This document shows positions 46,285 through 53,499 of a DNA stretch of 64,000 nt, one piece after another (positions within the stretch are counted from its first letter, which is position 1; every line of letters begins with the position of its first letter). A model generated the notes under the pieces. That model was not told the origin of the DNA, searched no databases, and saw only the letters and a program-made list of their open reading frames with translations. A program made the position numbers and the translations under genes. The DNA is from Chrysomallon squamiferum (Eukaryota > Mollusca > Gastropoda > Neomphalida > Peltospiridae), in NCBI GenBank assembly GCA_012295275.1, contig CM022670.1, forward strand, positions 4,048,264-4,112,263, read 5' to 3'.

Positions 46285-49208
46285 TATTATTGTTATTATT
46301 ATTATTTTATTATTATTTTTATTTTTTCTTATTGTTTGTCCAGGTTTTTAATAAATTTTATGTAAACACAAATAAATCTGATAAGTAGACAGATAGTAGT
46401 TTTCAAACCATCTGTATTTTGAGTAAATAATATTTATGGTGTTGATATTTTCATTGAATAGTCAAGATAATGTTTATTCTAATGCATGGTAAGACATTTA
46501 CTACTGCTCTTATCAGTCTACAAGGAAAAAAAAAGAATTCTGTTGCATATCATCATGTTTGTTCTTTGACATATCTATGTTAATGGCCACTATAATTTAA
46601 CTCTTGCCTGCCAATTCTTAAAACTACTGCTGTCACCTGCATGTGCATGGAAATAATTTTTATTTTTTATTTATTTATTTATTTATTTTGTTTAATTACT
46701 GAAGGGTCTTTTTTTGTTGTTGTGTTATTCATTTTCACTATTCAGAAGATTATTATTTTTTTTTATAGTACAGGAAAGCAGTATGGTATCTGTGATGTGT
46801 AATAATGTTGGTGTTTGTTCTGTTTCACAGCTCAGTCGCAGTGACAGTGATGGCTCAATGCCTCTGTACAAACGTGGGCCATTCCAGAGAAACACGAGAG
46901 AGAGGACAAGCCTACGCTGGAAAAGCAAGGTACCAATATCTGACCTCTTAATATACACTGTATGTTAAATCACAAAATGATGGTGATGATCATAATGATG
47001 TTGATGGACATCATCATAATAATATCAATTAAAAAAAAGTGCTTATTGCAAGCTTTATTGGAATTTTCCATTTGTCAGAAATATTTGTTATATTCATCAT
47101 ACCATCTGAGGTCCAGTAAAACATTTTTTGTTAAAATAGCTTTAATCCATCAGATTATTTCTGCTTATTTTTTATTTTTGTGTGTGTGTTTGTGTGTTTG
47201 TGTGTGTGCATATATAAAATGGGTTTTTTTTTCTTATACTCTTACTGATTCAACCAGATGTTTTCAGTTCTGTAGATAAGAGTAAAATCAAGTTGTTGTT
47301 TCATTGCAGACACCTGGAGCAGTCTCCTCTGGTCATCTTCCCATTCGGACATCTCTCGACTTGGAGCTGGATCTCCAGGCATCTCACACAAAACTATCTC
47401 ACCTGAATGATGAGATTACACGCTTGAAAGAACTCAAGCGACACATGGAAGAAGCTAAATCAAAAGGCAAGTTGAAGGTTTATTTACCTTGGCAATGCGT
47501 AACCATAAATTGTAAGCTTGTTTTGTTGTTGGGCTGTAAAAAAAGGTTGTGTGTTTCCTTTATCTTATTTGTGATTTACAGTGTGTTAATCAGTGTTAAA
47601 TAAAGTTCTTCTGTATGAAGAAGATAAAGCAGTAAAATATTTTTGAGAATTTTTTTATGTAGTTACTGTTCAAGAGAGTTTTTAAAAATATAAATTGAAA
47701 AGTGCATTCATAATTGTTTTATTCATATTATGGTGTCTAGTTACAAGAGAATAAAATACTAATAAATAAATAATAATAATAAAAATAATAAAAAATTTTG
47801 TAGCTGTTTCATCATTGTGAATTACAGTAAACATAAAGTGAAAGACTAATGAACAAAATATGTTTTCAGGTACCACAGAATTGCCGTCTTGGATTACTGA
47901 TGATGAGCAACTTCAGAAATTTCTATTAGATGCTGAAAAACTGGTAAATTTTTAAGTGCTGATTTTAAATGTTATAACATTTAAATGTTGTCAACTGGGT
48001 ACAGTGTTAGTCGTGTGATCTGATTTACATTTGTATTGTATCATCAGTATTAACACTGAATTGAGCTGCAGCATTATCAGTCATTGTGCTGAAATTTGAA
48101 AAGTTGACAGTTTAGATTTTCTTGCCTTCCACATTGAAATATGTTCATCTGTAACTGAACAAAAATGTGAAAAGGTATTTTTGACCTTAATAATATTATT
48201 AAATGTGGCTATATTAATGTTTTGCTCAAATATCTTCATTTGTATATATATATTACTTTTAAATTATTGCTGTTGTTGTTGCTATGACTTTTTCAAAATA
48301 TTATATTTTTATTTATTTATTTATTTATTTATTTATTTTTTTATTTATTTATTTATTTATTTATTTATTTTACAGAACCAAAAACAAAATGTCCAGGGTT
48401 TTGTTTCTAAACAAGACCGGCGGGCAAAGCACCTGATGAAGAAAGTAAAGAGAGATGTACATGAAATGAGACAGGGCTCACAGTCATCTAATGCCAGATC
48501 ATTTAGGTCTGTAACTCTTCCTGTCTGTACTTTAACATTTCAGTTCACTGGAACCATAAATTGTTATGAGCTAGGTAAAAGTTTTATAAAGCTATAACAA
48601 CTCAGAAGCCAGTAATAAAAAATTAAAAATATTCTAAGCTACGTATTTGATGTGACTTTTAAATGCAGGTGATAAATAAATAATGGATTGACTCATGTGC
48701 AGTTAAAATATCTTCTTGTGTTTTATGAACAAAAGGAAAATTTCCAAGAGCTTTGCATTTTGAAAGATATTGTGGGGTTTTTTAATTTCTTTTGTACTGC
48801 ACTATTAAACTTATCTGACTGTGATTTCACAATTGTTTTCTAGTTGTTATTTATTAAAAGAGTTTGGTAAATTTTTTATTTTTTTTTTTTTTTTGCTACG
48901 GTAATCTTTGTAATTGCTATAACAAATTTTTATAGAATTAAAAAAAAAAAAAAAAAAAAAAATATGTTTGATCTGATTATTTTATGACAAAATTGTTTTA
49001 AAAAATTGTATTTTTATTATATAACTGAATTGGTAACATGGGTTTAAAATAATTATGAATTTTCCAATTAATTTTTTTTCATTATAACAGGGAAAAAATG
49101 GCATTCTTCACAACGGTTAACATGAAAGTTCCTGTAATACCAGCAGAAAAAACAGACGAAAGACTGGAAGAATTTCTCAATGACAACCGAGTTGGAGAAG
49201 AAGTTTGA
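4450..49208 (+). CDS. WWC1/kibra-like: WWC family protein (KIBRA orthologue), complete, 24 coding exons
   Basis: The joined exons encode 1266 residues (human KIBRA is about 1113, fly Kibra about 1290). The order is WW1 (12-41), WW2 (59-88), coiled coils (about 100-200 and 287-420), a Ser/Leu-rich hinge (422-470), C2 (about 731-850), acidic and His-rich segments, an aPKC-binding-like motif (1091-1107), a C-terminal coiled coil and the terminus GEEV. Family members are cytoplasmic and cortical scaffolds that act with Merlin to activate LATS in Hippo signalling, bind aPKC, and bind membranes through C2. Every junction keeps phase; all introns are GT-AG except intron 21 (GC-AG). The start is the first ATG in frame with WW1. 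The single gene is likely the pre-duplication orthologue of vertebrate WWC1/2/3, so the exact symbol is an inference. Exon boundaries are listed individually. Confidence 0.93.
7168..8330. repeat. Minisatellite, about 30-base unit with higher-order duplications
   Basis: Many variants of TTACAGTTATTTGGGTTACT followed by ACATTGTATT alternate with a GTTGTTATTTG version, giving a period near 30 bases. Long open frames in several phases (repeated [13 protein letters not shown]-type peptides) are by-products. A 210/212-base block is repeated in tandem (7559-7770 and 7771-7980), and an older block of about 131 bases repeats at 7177 and 7308. Confidence 0.9.
9684..9875 (+). mobile_element. Old SINE fragment, mollusc type
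   Basis: Blocks in order match the family: CCCATTCCAATCAG, ACTTGGATTATTAAGGCTG, GTGATATGTGTTCTATCTGT, CTGGTTTCATCTCTC, TAACCATTGTG and GACACCTAATGAC. The AAAGATCCCTTGCTGCT core is lost. Identified from memory of the family consensus; strongly diverged. Confidence 0.5.
10696..10990. repeat. Degenerate tandem repeat, about 27-base unit
   Basis: Repeated variants of TCTTAAACGTGTAAAGTTAG followed by TAGGCC, for example at 10735, 10755, 10811 and 10840. Strongly diverged. Confidence 0.5.
12891..12943. repeat. (CT)n microsatellite
   Basis: About 26 units in intron 1. Confidence 0.95.
14052..14161 (+). CDS. WWC1/kibra-like: KIBRA exon 2: linker and first half of WW2
   Basis: Residues 43-79. Reads [11 protein letters not shown], then [14 protein letters not shown], very close to vertebrate KIBRA. 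The acceptor follows a T-rich tract (TTTCAG) and the donor is GTGAGT. The second WW is split by this donor, as codon 80 is shared with exon 3. Confidence 0.93.
14162..16355 (+). other. KIBRA intron 2
   Basis: AT-rich, with poly-A at 15257-15286, a short (CA)n at 15137-15157 and an A/T-only stretch at 15370-15500. A minus-strand SINE fragment lies at 15974-16140. Nothing else recognised. Confidence 0.6.
15974..16140 (-). mobile_element. Old SINE fragment, mollusc type
   Basis: On the minus strand: CTATTTATCATTCCAGCCAC, then AATAAAAGATCTTGCTGCTA, GCAGGTTTCATCTCTCAGAT and AACCATATGTTGACACCTGA. These follow the SINE's central-to-3' order. Diverged but clear. Confidence 0.65.
16356..16450 (+). 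CDS. WWC1/kibra-like: KIBRA exon 3: end of WW2 and start of coiled coil
   Basis: Residues 80-111. Reads [18 protein letters not shown]. The position of the second WW tryptophan is Leu84, and vertebrate KIBRA also lacks Trp there, so this is the known atypical WW2 rather than a mutation. [14 protein letters not shown] begins the helical region. Confidence 0.93.
16646..16754 (+). CDS. WWC1/kibra-like: KIBRA exon 4: coiled coil
   Basis: Residues 112-147. [19 protein letters not shown] matches the vertebrate QKEIYQVKQQRLELAQ block. Only 195 bases of intron separate it from exon 3. The donor GTGAGT leaves one base of codon 148. Confidence 0.92.
16755..23361 (+). other. KIBRA intron 4 (6.6 kb)
   Basis: Holds (TA)n near 18262-18292, (TTA)n at 19232-19286, one copy of the microsatellite-bearing dispersed repeat at about 20450-20828, (TTA)n at 21218-21268 and (TG)n at 22786-22817. 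A non-repetitive island with more G and C at about 17740-18020 is unassigned. No additional exon recognised. Confidence 0.6.
20450..20828 (-). mobile_element. Dispersed repeat with microsatellites inside and at one end, copy 1
   Basis: Core 20558-20750 lies between (GA)n (20514-20557) and (CT)n (20751-20828), with a further homologous flank at 20450-20513. Its reverse complement matches 42008-42312 over the core and the flank beyond the GA tract, including CCATAAAATAGTAGGAAATA and CTTTTTCTCTTTCTATCCAT. Looks like a non-autonomous element carrying microsatellites. Confidence 0.72.
23362..23521 (+). CDS. WWC1/kibra-like: KIBRA exon 5: coiled coil
   Basis: Residues 148-200. Contains [11 protein letters not shown] and the helix [12 protein letters not shown], diagnostic of WWC proteins. 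Acceptor TTGCAG, donor GTGAGT. Confidence 0.93.
24070..24271 (+). mobile_element. Old SINE, 3' part, mollusc type
   Basis: Contains CATCTGCGGGAGGGTACATA, CAAAAGATCCCTTGCTGCTA, ATGTTTCATCTCTC and a tail TGTTGAGTATGTCATTTAAT. Core and tail both resemble the widespread mollusc SINE. The best-preserved copy in the window. Confidence 0.72.
25586..26090. repeat. Degenerate tandem repeat, about 184-218 base unit
   Basis: GAATTCTT(G/A)(T/A)AGT, ACATGTGTCTT, TGTCACA and GTTTTCTGTT-type blocks recur in the same order from 25586, 25804 and 25988. Three diverged units. Confidence 0.6.
26131..26256 (-). mobile_element. Old SINE fragment, mollusc type
   Basis: On the minus strand GTGGTATGTGCTGTCTTTGG, then AAAGATCCCTTGCTGCTATG. 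It keeps the core and the block before it, while the 3' tail is eroded. Confidence 0.62.
27495..27624 (+). CDS. WWC1/kibra-like: KIBRA exon 6: coiled coil
   Basis: Residues 201-244. Reads [20 protein letters not shown], then a helix ending KEKTELMQ at a phase-0 donor (GTAAAA). Confidence 0.92.
28424..28480. repeat. (TATG)n microsatellite
   Basis: Tetranucleotide run of about 14 units with one early GTG interruption. Confidence 0.9.
30501..30690. repeat. Tandem duplication of about 95 bases
   Basis: AACCTGAAGCCAGTTAA (30501) and AACCTGAAGCCAATTAA (30601) begin two copies. Each continues through TGAATTCTTTTACATTAGTA to ACTACTTAATTT. They are nearly identical apart from T-run length, so the event is recent. 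Confidence 0.85.
31467..31539. repeat. Compound (TG)n(GA)n microsatellite
   Basis: TG units change abruptly to GA units at about 31498. Confidence 0.92.
32037..32100. repeat. (TA)n microsatellite
   Basis: About 32 units, self-complementary, able to extrude as a hairpin. Confidence 0.93.
32463..32645. repeat. (CA)n and (CT)n pair
   Basis: (CA)n 32463-32501 and (CT)n 32569-32645, separated by about 70 bases. Confidence 0.92.
34152..34277 (+). CDS. WWC1/kibra-like: KIBRA exon 7
   Basis: Residues 245-286, phase 0 at both ends, so its skipping would keep frame. Starts SLARLKEEF and continues with a Ser-rich linker ending QTDLIGE. Acceptor TTGCAG, donor GTAATT. Confidence 0.9.
35412..35563 (+). 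CDS. WWC1/kibra-like: KIBRA exon 8: second coiled-coil block
   Basis: Residues 287-336. Reads [20 protein letters not shown], a charged amphipathic helix. Acceptor ATTTAG, donor GTAAGT. Confidence 0.9.
36360..36524 (+). CDS. WWC1/kibra-like: KIBRA exon 9: coiled coil
   Basis: Residues 337-391. [20 protein letters not shown] matches the WWC leucine-rich helix. The exon runs to KQIAE at the GTAACA donor, which leaves two bases of codon 392. Confidence 0.92.
36797..36958. repeat. Imperfect (TG)n tract
   Basis: About 160 bases with GAG and TTTG interruptions. Ends 93 bases before exon 10. Confidence 0.92.
37052..37141 (+). CDS. WWC1/kibra-like: KIBRA exon 10: coiled coil end
   Basis: Residues 392-421. 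Reads [20 protein letters not shown] and ends LEMQLR. A 90-nt exon with same-phase ends, so skipping would keep frame. It follows a long (TG)n tract in intron 9. Confidence 0.92.
37342..38205 (+). CDS. WWC1/kibra-like: KIBRA exon 11: long Ser/Leu hinge with a PPxY-type motif
   Basis: Residues 422-709, 864 nt, by far the largest exon and less AT-rich than the flanks. It opens with [18 protein letters not shown] and [10 protein letters not shown], the conserved WWC serine motif. The rest is a low-order Ser/Asn-rich linker not recognisable in vertebrates. It contains LPPSY (residues 547-551), a PPxY-type WW ligand, and SPDLA/SPIHE proline-directed sites. Both ends have the same phase. Confidence 0.93.
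38206..40501 (+). other. KIBRA introns 11 and 12
   Basis: Introns of 1286 and 944 bases either side of exon 12. AT-rich with poly-T at about 39879-39907 and TTTA-type runs. No element recognised. Confidence 0.55.
39492..39557 (+). CDS. WWC1/kibra-like: KIBRA exon 12: pre-C2 linker
   Basis: Residues 710-731. Reads [20 protein letters not shown] and leads into C2. The 66-nt exon ends at TTAAA|GTAAGA; the split codon completes to Lys, followed by Tyr-Glu in exon 13. Confidence 0.88.
40502..40588 (+). CDS. WWC1/kibra-like: KIBRA exon 13: C2 domain, strands 1-2
   Basis: Residues 732-760. Reads [20 protein letters not shown], a typical first C2 strand. The T-rich acceptor is TTTCAG and the donor is GTAAGT. 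Confidence 0.92.
40824..41007 (+). CDS. WWC1/kibra-like: KIBRA exon 14: C2 domain core
   Basis: Residues 761-822. [29 protein letters not shown] and [17 protein letters not shown] follow the WWC C2 pattern. The acceptor is the purine-ended TTAAAG rather than CAG, and the donor is GTTAGT. The C2 domain of this family binds phosphoinositides (family knowledge). Confidence 0.92.
41008..43251 (+). other. KIBRA intron 14
   Basis: Contains (TACA)n near 41206-41233, the second copy of the dispersed repeat (about 42008-42312) and (TA)n at 42978-43011. A better-mixed island at 42360-42640 is unassigned. No exon recognised. Confidence 0.6.
42008..42312 (+). mobile_element. Dispersed repeat with microsatellites inside and at one end, copy 2
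   Basis: Begins at a short (GA)n (42008-42022). The core runs 42023-42187, then (CT)n 42188-42262 and the flank CAGTATATATTTCATTAAAT (from 42263). Same order as the reverse complement of copy 1. The core contains GTAGGAAATAA twice (near 42029 and 42100). Confidence 0.72.
43252..43449 (+). CDS. WWC1/kibra-like: KIBRA exon 15: end of C2 and Ser-rich tail
   Basis: Residues 823-888, phase 0 at both ends. [10 protein letters not shown] and [10 protein letters not shown] match the last C2 strands of KIBRA (GGAQISLAE, RWYNLLSYK). A Ser-rich linker follows. A perfect donor-like string CAAGTAAGT sits 12 bases into the exon. Confidence 0.93.
43966..44050. repeat. (TG)n microsatellite close to exon 16
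   Basis: About 42 units. Its end is 55 bases from the exon 16 acceptor. Confidence 0.95.
44105..44193 (+). CDS. WWC1/kibra-like: KIBRA exon 16: Lys-rich helix
   Basis: Residues 889-917. Reads [20 protein letters not shown], a charged helix. The acceptor TTACAG follows an 85-base (TG)n tract by about 55 bases. The assignment rests on phase fit and splice sites more than on similarity. Confidence 0.8.
44530..44633 (+). CDS. WWC1/kibra-like: KIBRA exon 17: Ser/Thr-rich linker
   Basis: Residues 918-952. Contains [19 protein letters not shown], a likely phospho-acceptor-rich linker. Supported by good splice sites (TTACAG, GTAAAC) and phase continuity. Weak family similarity. Confidence 0.78.
45163..45266 (+). 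CDS. WWC1/kibra-like: KIBRA exon 18: acidic segment
   Basis: Residues 953-987. [20 protein letters not shown] is a strongly acidic run; vertebrate KIBRA also has a Glu-rich stretch after C2. Acceptor TTCTAG, donor GTGAAT, phase 0. Confidence 0.83.
45858..46118 (+). CDS. WWC1/kibra-like: KIBRA exon 19: coiled/acidic segment with His cluster
   Basis: Residues 988-1074. [19 protein letters not shown] is helical and acidic. [12 protein letters not shown] matches the WWC pattern around 'KTVDKATNTE'-like sequence. A His-rich run (PHHHHHNHH) lies inside, then [19 protein letters not shown], similar to the conserved RSKTFSPG block. Both ends are phase 0. Acceptor TATTAG is weak. Confidence 0.9.
46831..46929 (+). 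CDS. WWC1/kibra-like: KIBRA exon 20: aPKC-binding-like motif
   Basis: Residues 1075-1107, phase 0 both ends. [10 protein letters not shown] then [15 protein letters not shown] (from residue 1091) aligns with vertebrate LNRSDSDSS and PFVRNSLERRSVRMK. That segment is the known binding site for atypical PKC zeta. The retained Arg spacing suggests that function is kept (inference). Confidence 0.93.
47310..47466 (+). CDS. WWC1/kibra-like: KIBRA exon 21: C-terminal coiled coil, GC donor
   Basis: Residues 1108-1159. [20 protein letters not shown] and [13 protein letters not shown] match KIBRA closely. The donor is AAAAG|GCAAGT, a GC donor with otherwise perfect consensus. It is the only nearby choice that keeps phase with exon 22. 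Confidence 0.92.
47870..47943 (+). CDS. WWC1/kibra-like: KIBRA exon 22
   Basis: Residues 1160-1184. Reads [20 protein letters not shown], matching vertebrate KELPQWLREDERFRLLL. Acceptor TTTCAG, donor GTAAAT. Confidence 0.92.
48309..48371. repeat. (TTTA)n microsatellite abutting exon 23 acceptor
   Basis: About 15 TTTA units with one TTTT interruption, leading directly to TTACAG at 48375. Confidence 0.93.
48376..48506 (+). CDS. WWC1/kibra-like: KIBRA exon 23
   Basis: Residues 1185-1227. Reads [20 protein letters not shown], a basic helix like vertebrate MMRAAAKDVHRLRGQ. A (TTTA)n microsatellite runs straight into its acceptor. The donor TTTAG|GTCTGT is weaker than average. Confidence 0.9.
49091..49208 (+). 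CDS. WWC1/kibra-like: KIBRA exon 24: C-terminus with PDZ-ligand-like end
   Basis: Residues 1228-1266 and TGA stop. [19 protein letters not shown] matches vertebrate [19 protein letters not shown]. The last four residues GEEV keep the acidic-acidic-Val form of vertebrate ADDV, a reported PDZ ligand. Confidence 0.94.
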
Positions 49209-49760
49209 ATGAACAAGAACACTGAGTCTCTTTGCAGACAGCCTCATATTTCAGGATATTCTCCATAGCAGTCACCAGTCTCTGTTAACTTGTTCACAGG
49301 ATAGAGAGAGAGTGAGAGAGTGCGCACATGTTTAATGTGCTTCAGGGTGCTTTTGAAAAGCTAAAATCATTTCAGTTAGAAGTCCTATCTGAGAGAGAGT
49401 TTTAAAACATTTAAATAAAAATAATAATGTCACTGGCCTGTCTGTGGCAGGTGCTGCTGTCTCAAACAGCTGTGATATCACAAATGTTGTTGAAATACGC
49501 AGAAATGTGGAATTTGTGTAATGAATTTTTTGAAGAAAAAAAACCCCAAACAAACAACAACAACAAAGAATTATAATTGATTAAGATGTTGACGATTGAC
49601 TGAATTTACATACTAACCACTGTAAGTAGATGTTACATAATTCACTTATGTGATATATAATCAATGGTCACATGCTATGTTACGGATTTGGTAGATTTAT
49701 TTTTATTTTTATATTTTTTTTTAAATGATTTTTAAAATCAGCTGACTGGCTCAGTGGACA

Positions 49761-49791
<31 letters not shown>

Positions 49792-50460
49792 AACAATTAA
49801 AAAGAATAAAGTAGTTTTTTGTTTGTTTTGGATGCCTTATTCATTTTGTAAAATGTCCCTGTTTTACAATGGACTTCGATCAAGGTTTTCTTCAGAAAAT
49901 AAATGGGAAAAATAGTGACATGAAAAATGTTTGTGGACTCTGTATGGTATTATCAACAGTGGCAAATATGTCTTATTTTTTTATAAACACTTTTTGAACA
50001 AGTACTAAAATTATGTTGGCTTTCATACTTTGTATAAGCATAATTTATGGACTTTTATTAATTGTCTTTTACAAGGCTTTGTATTTGTCAAAACGATTTA
50101 ACAGTTTTCACAGTCTTTTCTGTATATATGAATAATAAAAATGACAGTAAAGAGTCTAATATTGTCTGAAATATAATATTCCAATATTTTAGCTCAAAAG
50201 AAATTATTTTTTAATATTATTTACTAAATTACACAGTTATTGTATTAAACTAGACTACAGCAGTAATTAAGTTGTATGATAACAACTTGTTTTTTTACAA
50301 CAATTGTTATTTACTTTTTTTGATGAGAAAAAGCTGTTTAAGGATTATTTATAACTAGCTTGTTTTGTGTATTTGTAAATTAATTTACATGTGTAACATT
50401 TGAAAAATGTAACCTCAGCTGTTATATAAACATGTTCAAATAAATTACATACACTCAGAT
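49209..50460 (+). other. Probable 3' UTR of the KIBRA gene
   Basis: AT-rich sequence with no open frame follows the stop. Candidate poly(A) signals AATAAA occur at 49898-49903, 50134-50139 and 50439-50444. Which is used cannot be told from sequence. A 41-base segment (50046-50086) recurs 2.4 kb downstream. Confidence 0.45.
50134..50139 (+). terminator. Candidate KIBRA poly(A) signal
   Basis: AATAAA about 930 bases after the stop codon, followed within 30 bases by a GT-containing AT-rich stretch. Two other AATAAA copies (49898, 50439) are equally possible. Confidence 0.3.
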
Positions 50461-52769
50461 CTACTTTTTTAAAATATTTAACAATGTTTTCCAAGCAATG
50501 TAACTTACTGGCAGTATGTATTTTTGTGATTAAAATAAGAAAAACTAAACTTGTTATAGTTGGCCAGTTCTGCTGATGTGTCTTATGAAAATTTCCGAAA
50601 GGAAGTTTACATATGATTCAAACTAATATATGAAAACTTTCTCTGAAGACATCATTTAAACTGTTAAATAGGTTGTTTTTTTGTGTTTTTTTTAGTTTTT
50701 TTGTTTTTTTTCAGATATGAATAAGACTATAAGAATTATCCTAATGCTAATTTCCATTCAGTTTATAATTGTATTTAGAAAAAAAAATTATACGGAAATA
50801 TTTAAGTTATCCAAAAATAGAAAAGTTTCTGTTAACATATATTTTCTCTTAGCTAGGAACTTTTTTGAAGGACACTGTTTTTAAACTTTTAAAAGCAATT
50901 TATAAAATATTTATAACATGATGAAACCTCACTGATGTAGACATAATATTTATGTGTGCAGAGATGGTGAAATGTTTGAATATTTTATTTCTTCTTCCAT
51001 CTGTAAACCGAGAAATTTAATGAAATCTTTTTCAATCAAGTAAAAATGGTGCTTAACTGATCTTTTTCTTTATAATATTTTTTTATCCATTTAAAGTCAA
51101 TCACTGATTATAAATACATACTCAGAATTAATAACCTTTTATTTTTTTTATTTTTTTATGATAACATTAAGAAATTTAATAAGGGGCCTGTTAACATGTA
51201 GTGGCTCAAAATGGGTTGGCACGTACGTCCAGTATTTTCTGGACTGTTTCAATATTAATTAAAATTACCTGCCTTTGAATTTTTCATTTATTACTATTGT
51301 TATGATTATTATTTCGGTTTTTTTTTTTTTTTTATTGTTATTATTATTATTTTTTGTATTAATTCCAAAACAATAATAATGATTTTTTTGTGCTTTTATG
51401 TGAATATGTTATATGGGACTGGAGGATTGTTATGTATTTTTTTCTTCTTTGTTAGGTGAAAAAATAGAGTAGTTTGGGTATGTATATGCATGCATGCGGA
51501 TACGCTTGATAATCCATACACAAACAAATGTATGTCCACACACAATCATTTGTTTTAAACGAATATTTTATTAAGAAGTCTGAGCTGTTAGACAGAAGTC
51601 AAGTTTAATACTTTAAGGGCTTGTTTTCTGTTTATCTTTGTTACATTCAGTCAACTACAGTTTTTATTTATTTGTTAATTAATTATTATTATTATTTTTT
51701 TTTTTTTTTTTTTTTTTTTTACTTCAATAGTATTGACTTTCAGGATTTCAAATTTAAATATATTCATTTTCACTTTTTAAAAAACAAAAAAAAAAAAAAA
51801 AAAAGTGAGAGAGAGAAATAAATTAAATATTATATGCAGTTGATATATGTGGATTTTTACATTTAAAAACAAACCTAGCATTCAGTTTTCAGGAACAACT
51901 TGAGATTGCTAAAAGTGCCAAATAACCGTTAGGCATTATTTCATTTACCGTTTTTTTCTTCTTCTCTGTCATATTCATTATTATTATCTTTTTTTATTTT
52001 TTTTTTTTCATTTTGTATGAAATGGCTTGGTGTTATGTCATTGAATTGTTAATTAATTATTACTTGTAGTCATAAATTTAGAGATCATTTCTACAGTCTC
52101 CATTGCCAAGACATCATGAAGAACAACAAAGATCATTCTGTCACTGAAGCAGGCTTTCGTTTGTTAACTCATTATTAGAAGTCATTTTGGACATATTTTA
52201 ATTCTTTACCTATGTATACTTTTTAGAAAAAAGCGAGAAAATAACTGTGCGTACACATTATTATGTGTTTTTAGTTTAAACCTTTTATTAAAAAGCAAAT
52301 TGTGTGTTTGTGTGGGTATGGATGTTTTAATATGTGACCACAGGTGCCTTAATTTTAAAAACTCACCTGAAACTCTTTCTTCATGTAAAATAATAGATAT
52401 AATAATGGTAATAATAACTAAACATAATTTAATAGTAATGTGAAATATTATTAATTATTATTATATATTTTATTATATGGACTTTTATTAACTGTCTTTT
52501 ACAAGGCTTTGTATTTTTTTTTATCAAGAACATTTTTACACATGCACCAATTCAGTTTGTAACCAAGTTAAATTTCTAGATTGTGTTTTCTCAGTTAGAA
52601 ATATGTCAGTTTTCATATTCATTCTGGCTGTATAATTTTTATACACAATATAACAGCTAGTTACTTAATATATATGCCAAAGTTCATTGTGTATTATAGT
52701 GTCAAATAAATCTATCCCTTCATTAATGGACTGTCATTAATATATTTTGTTTTTTCAAAAAAAAAGATG

Positions 52770-53160
52770 ATTACATTTATTCACATCATGTAATACTCGG
52801 GTTTAATAGCATTAACATCAGTAATGGTAGACAATTATTTTTGTTTCTTTGTATAATTTTACATTTATTCACATTTCATATCCTTGAAGCATATACTAAC
52901 AGATTTAATAGTATTGATATCAGTAATATTAGATCATTATTTTCATTTCTTTTTATCAAAACACAAACATTAAAACTTCATATCATCCAGTACATTAGTT
53001 ACTTTCACATTTCAAATAACTGAAAATAATGGTATTAATAGATACACTTTTTAATACGGAAATGTTTGATCATTTGATCATCAGTCACTTTGTATTAAAA
53101 ATATTAGTAATTTTATTCATAATTCATATTGTTGAAGCATATGAATTACTAAAAGCAATC
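52770..53160. repeat. Degenerate tandem repeat, about 90-base unit
   Basis: TTACATTTATTCACAT starts at about 52771 and 52859. Each copy is followed by TTTAATAG(C/T)ATT, ATCAGTAAT and ATTATTTT. Two further weak units follow to 53160. Confidence 0.55.
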
Positions 53161-53499
53161 TTTATTATTATTATTATTATTATTACTGTATTTCAAATCT
53201 AAAATGGGAGGTCATTCATGACAGTTACAGGAACTCAATTCATTTTGTCATAGCTCTGTTAAATGAGCCATTTTCATTCATTTTTATTCAATTTTTTCTT
53301 CATGTAAATATCACTGTAGATTGTACACAAGTCAGTAACTATATATCTGTGATTGTTGTTAACTATGTGTGTTAGAAGTCACTGATAGATCTAGTGTTGA
53401 TACAGTTCAGATAATTAATAGAAGTCATCAGTGTCATTCATTGGCATAACTCAGAGTACTAAAACTATTGTACTATGGTTAAAGATGACAAAAGATGTG

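Larger units (their letters stand above)
43450..49090 (+). other. KIBRA introns 15-23
   Basis: Nine short introns (336-712 bases) between exons 15 and 24. They carry (TG)n at 43966-44050, (AAAT)n at 44254-44287, (TTA)n-type tracts at 46216-46320, (TTTA)n at 48309-48371 and poly-A at 48941-48962. No independent gene is seen in them. Confidence 0.6.

Noticed and set aside
47467-47481. Alternative GT donor AAG|GTTTAT for exon 21
   Set aside because: It would leave phase 0 against an exon 22 that needs phase 1, and it would break the conserved coding sequence.
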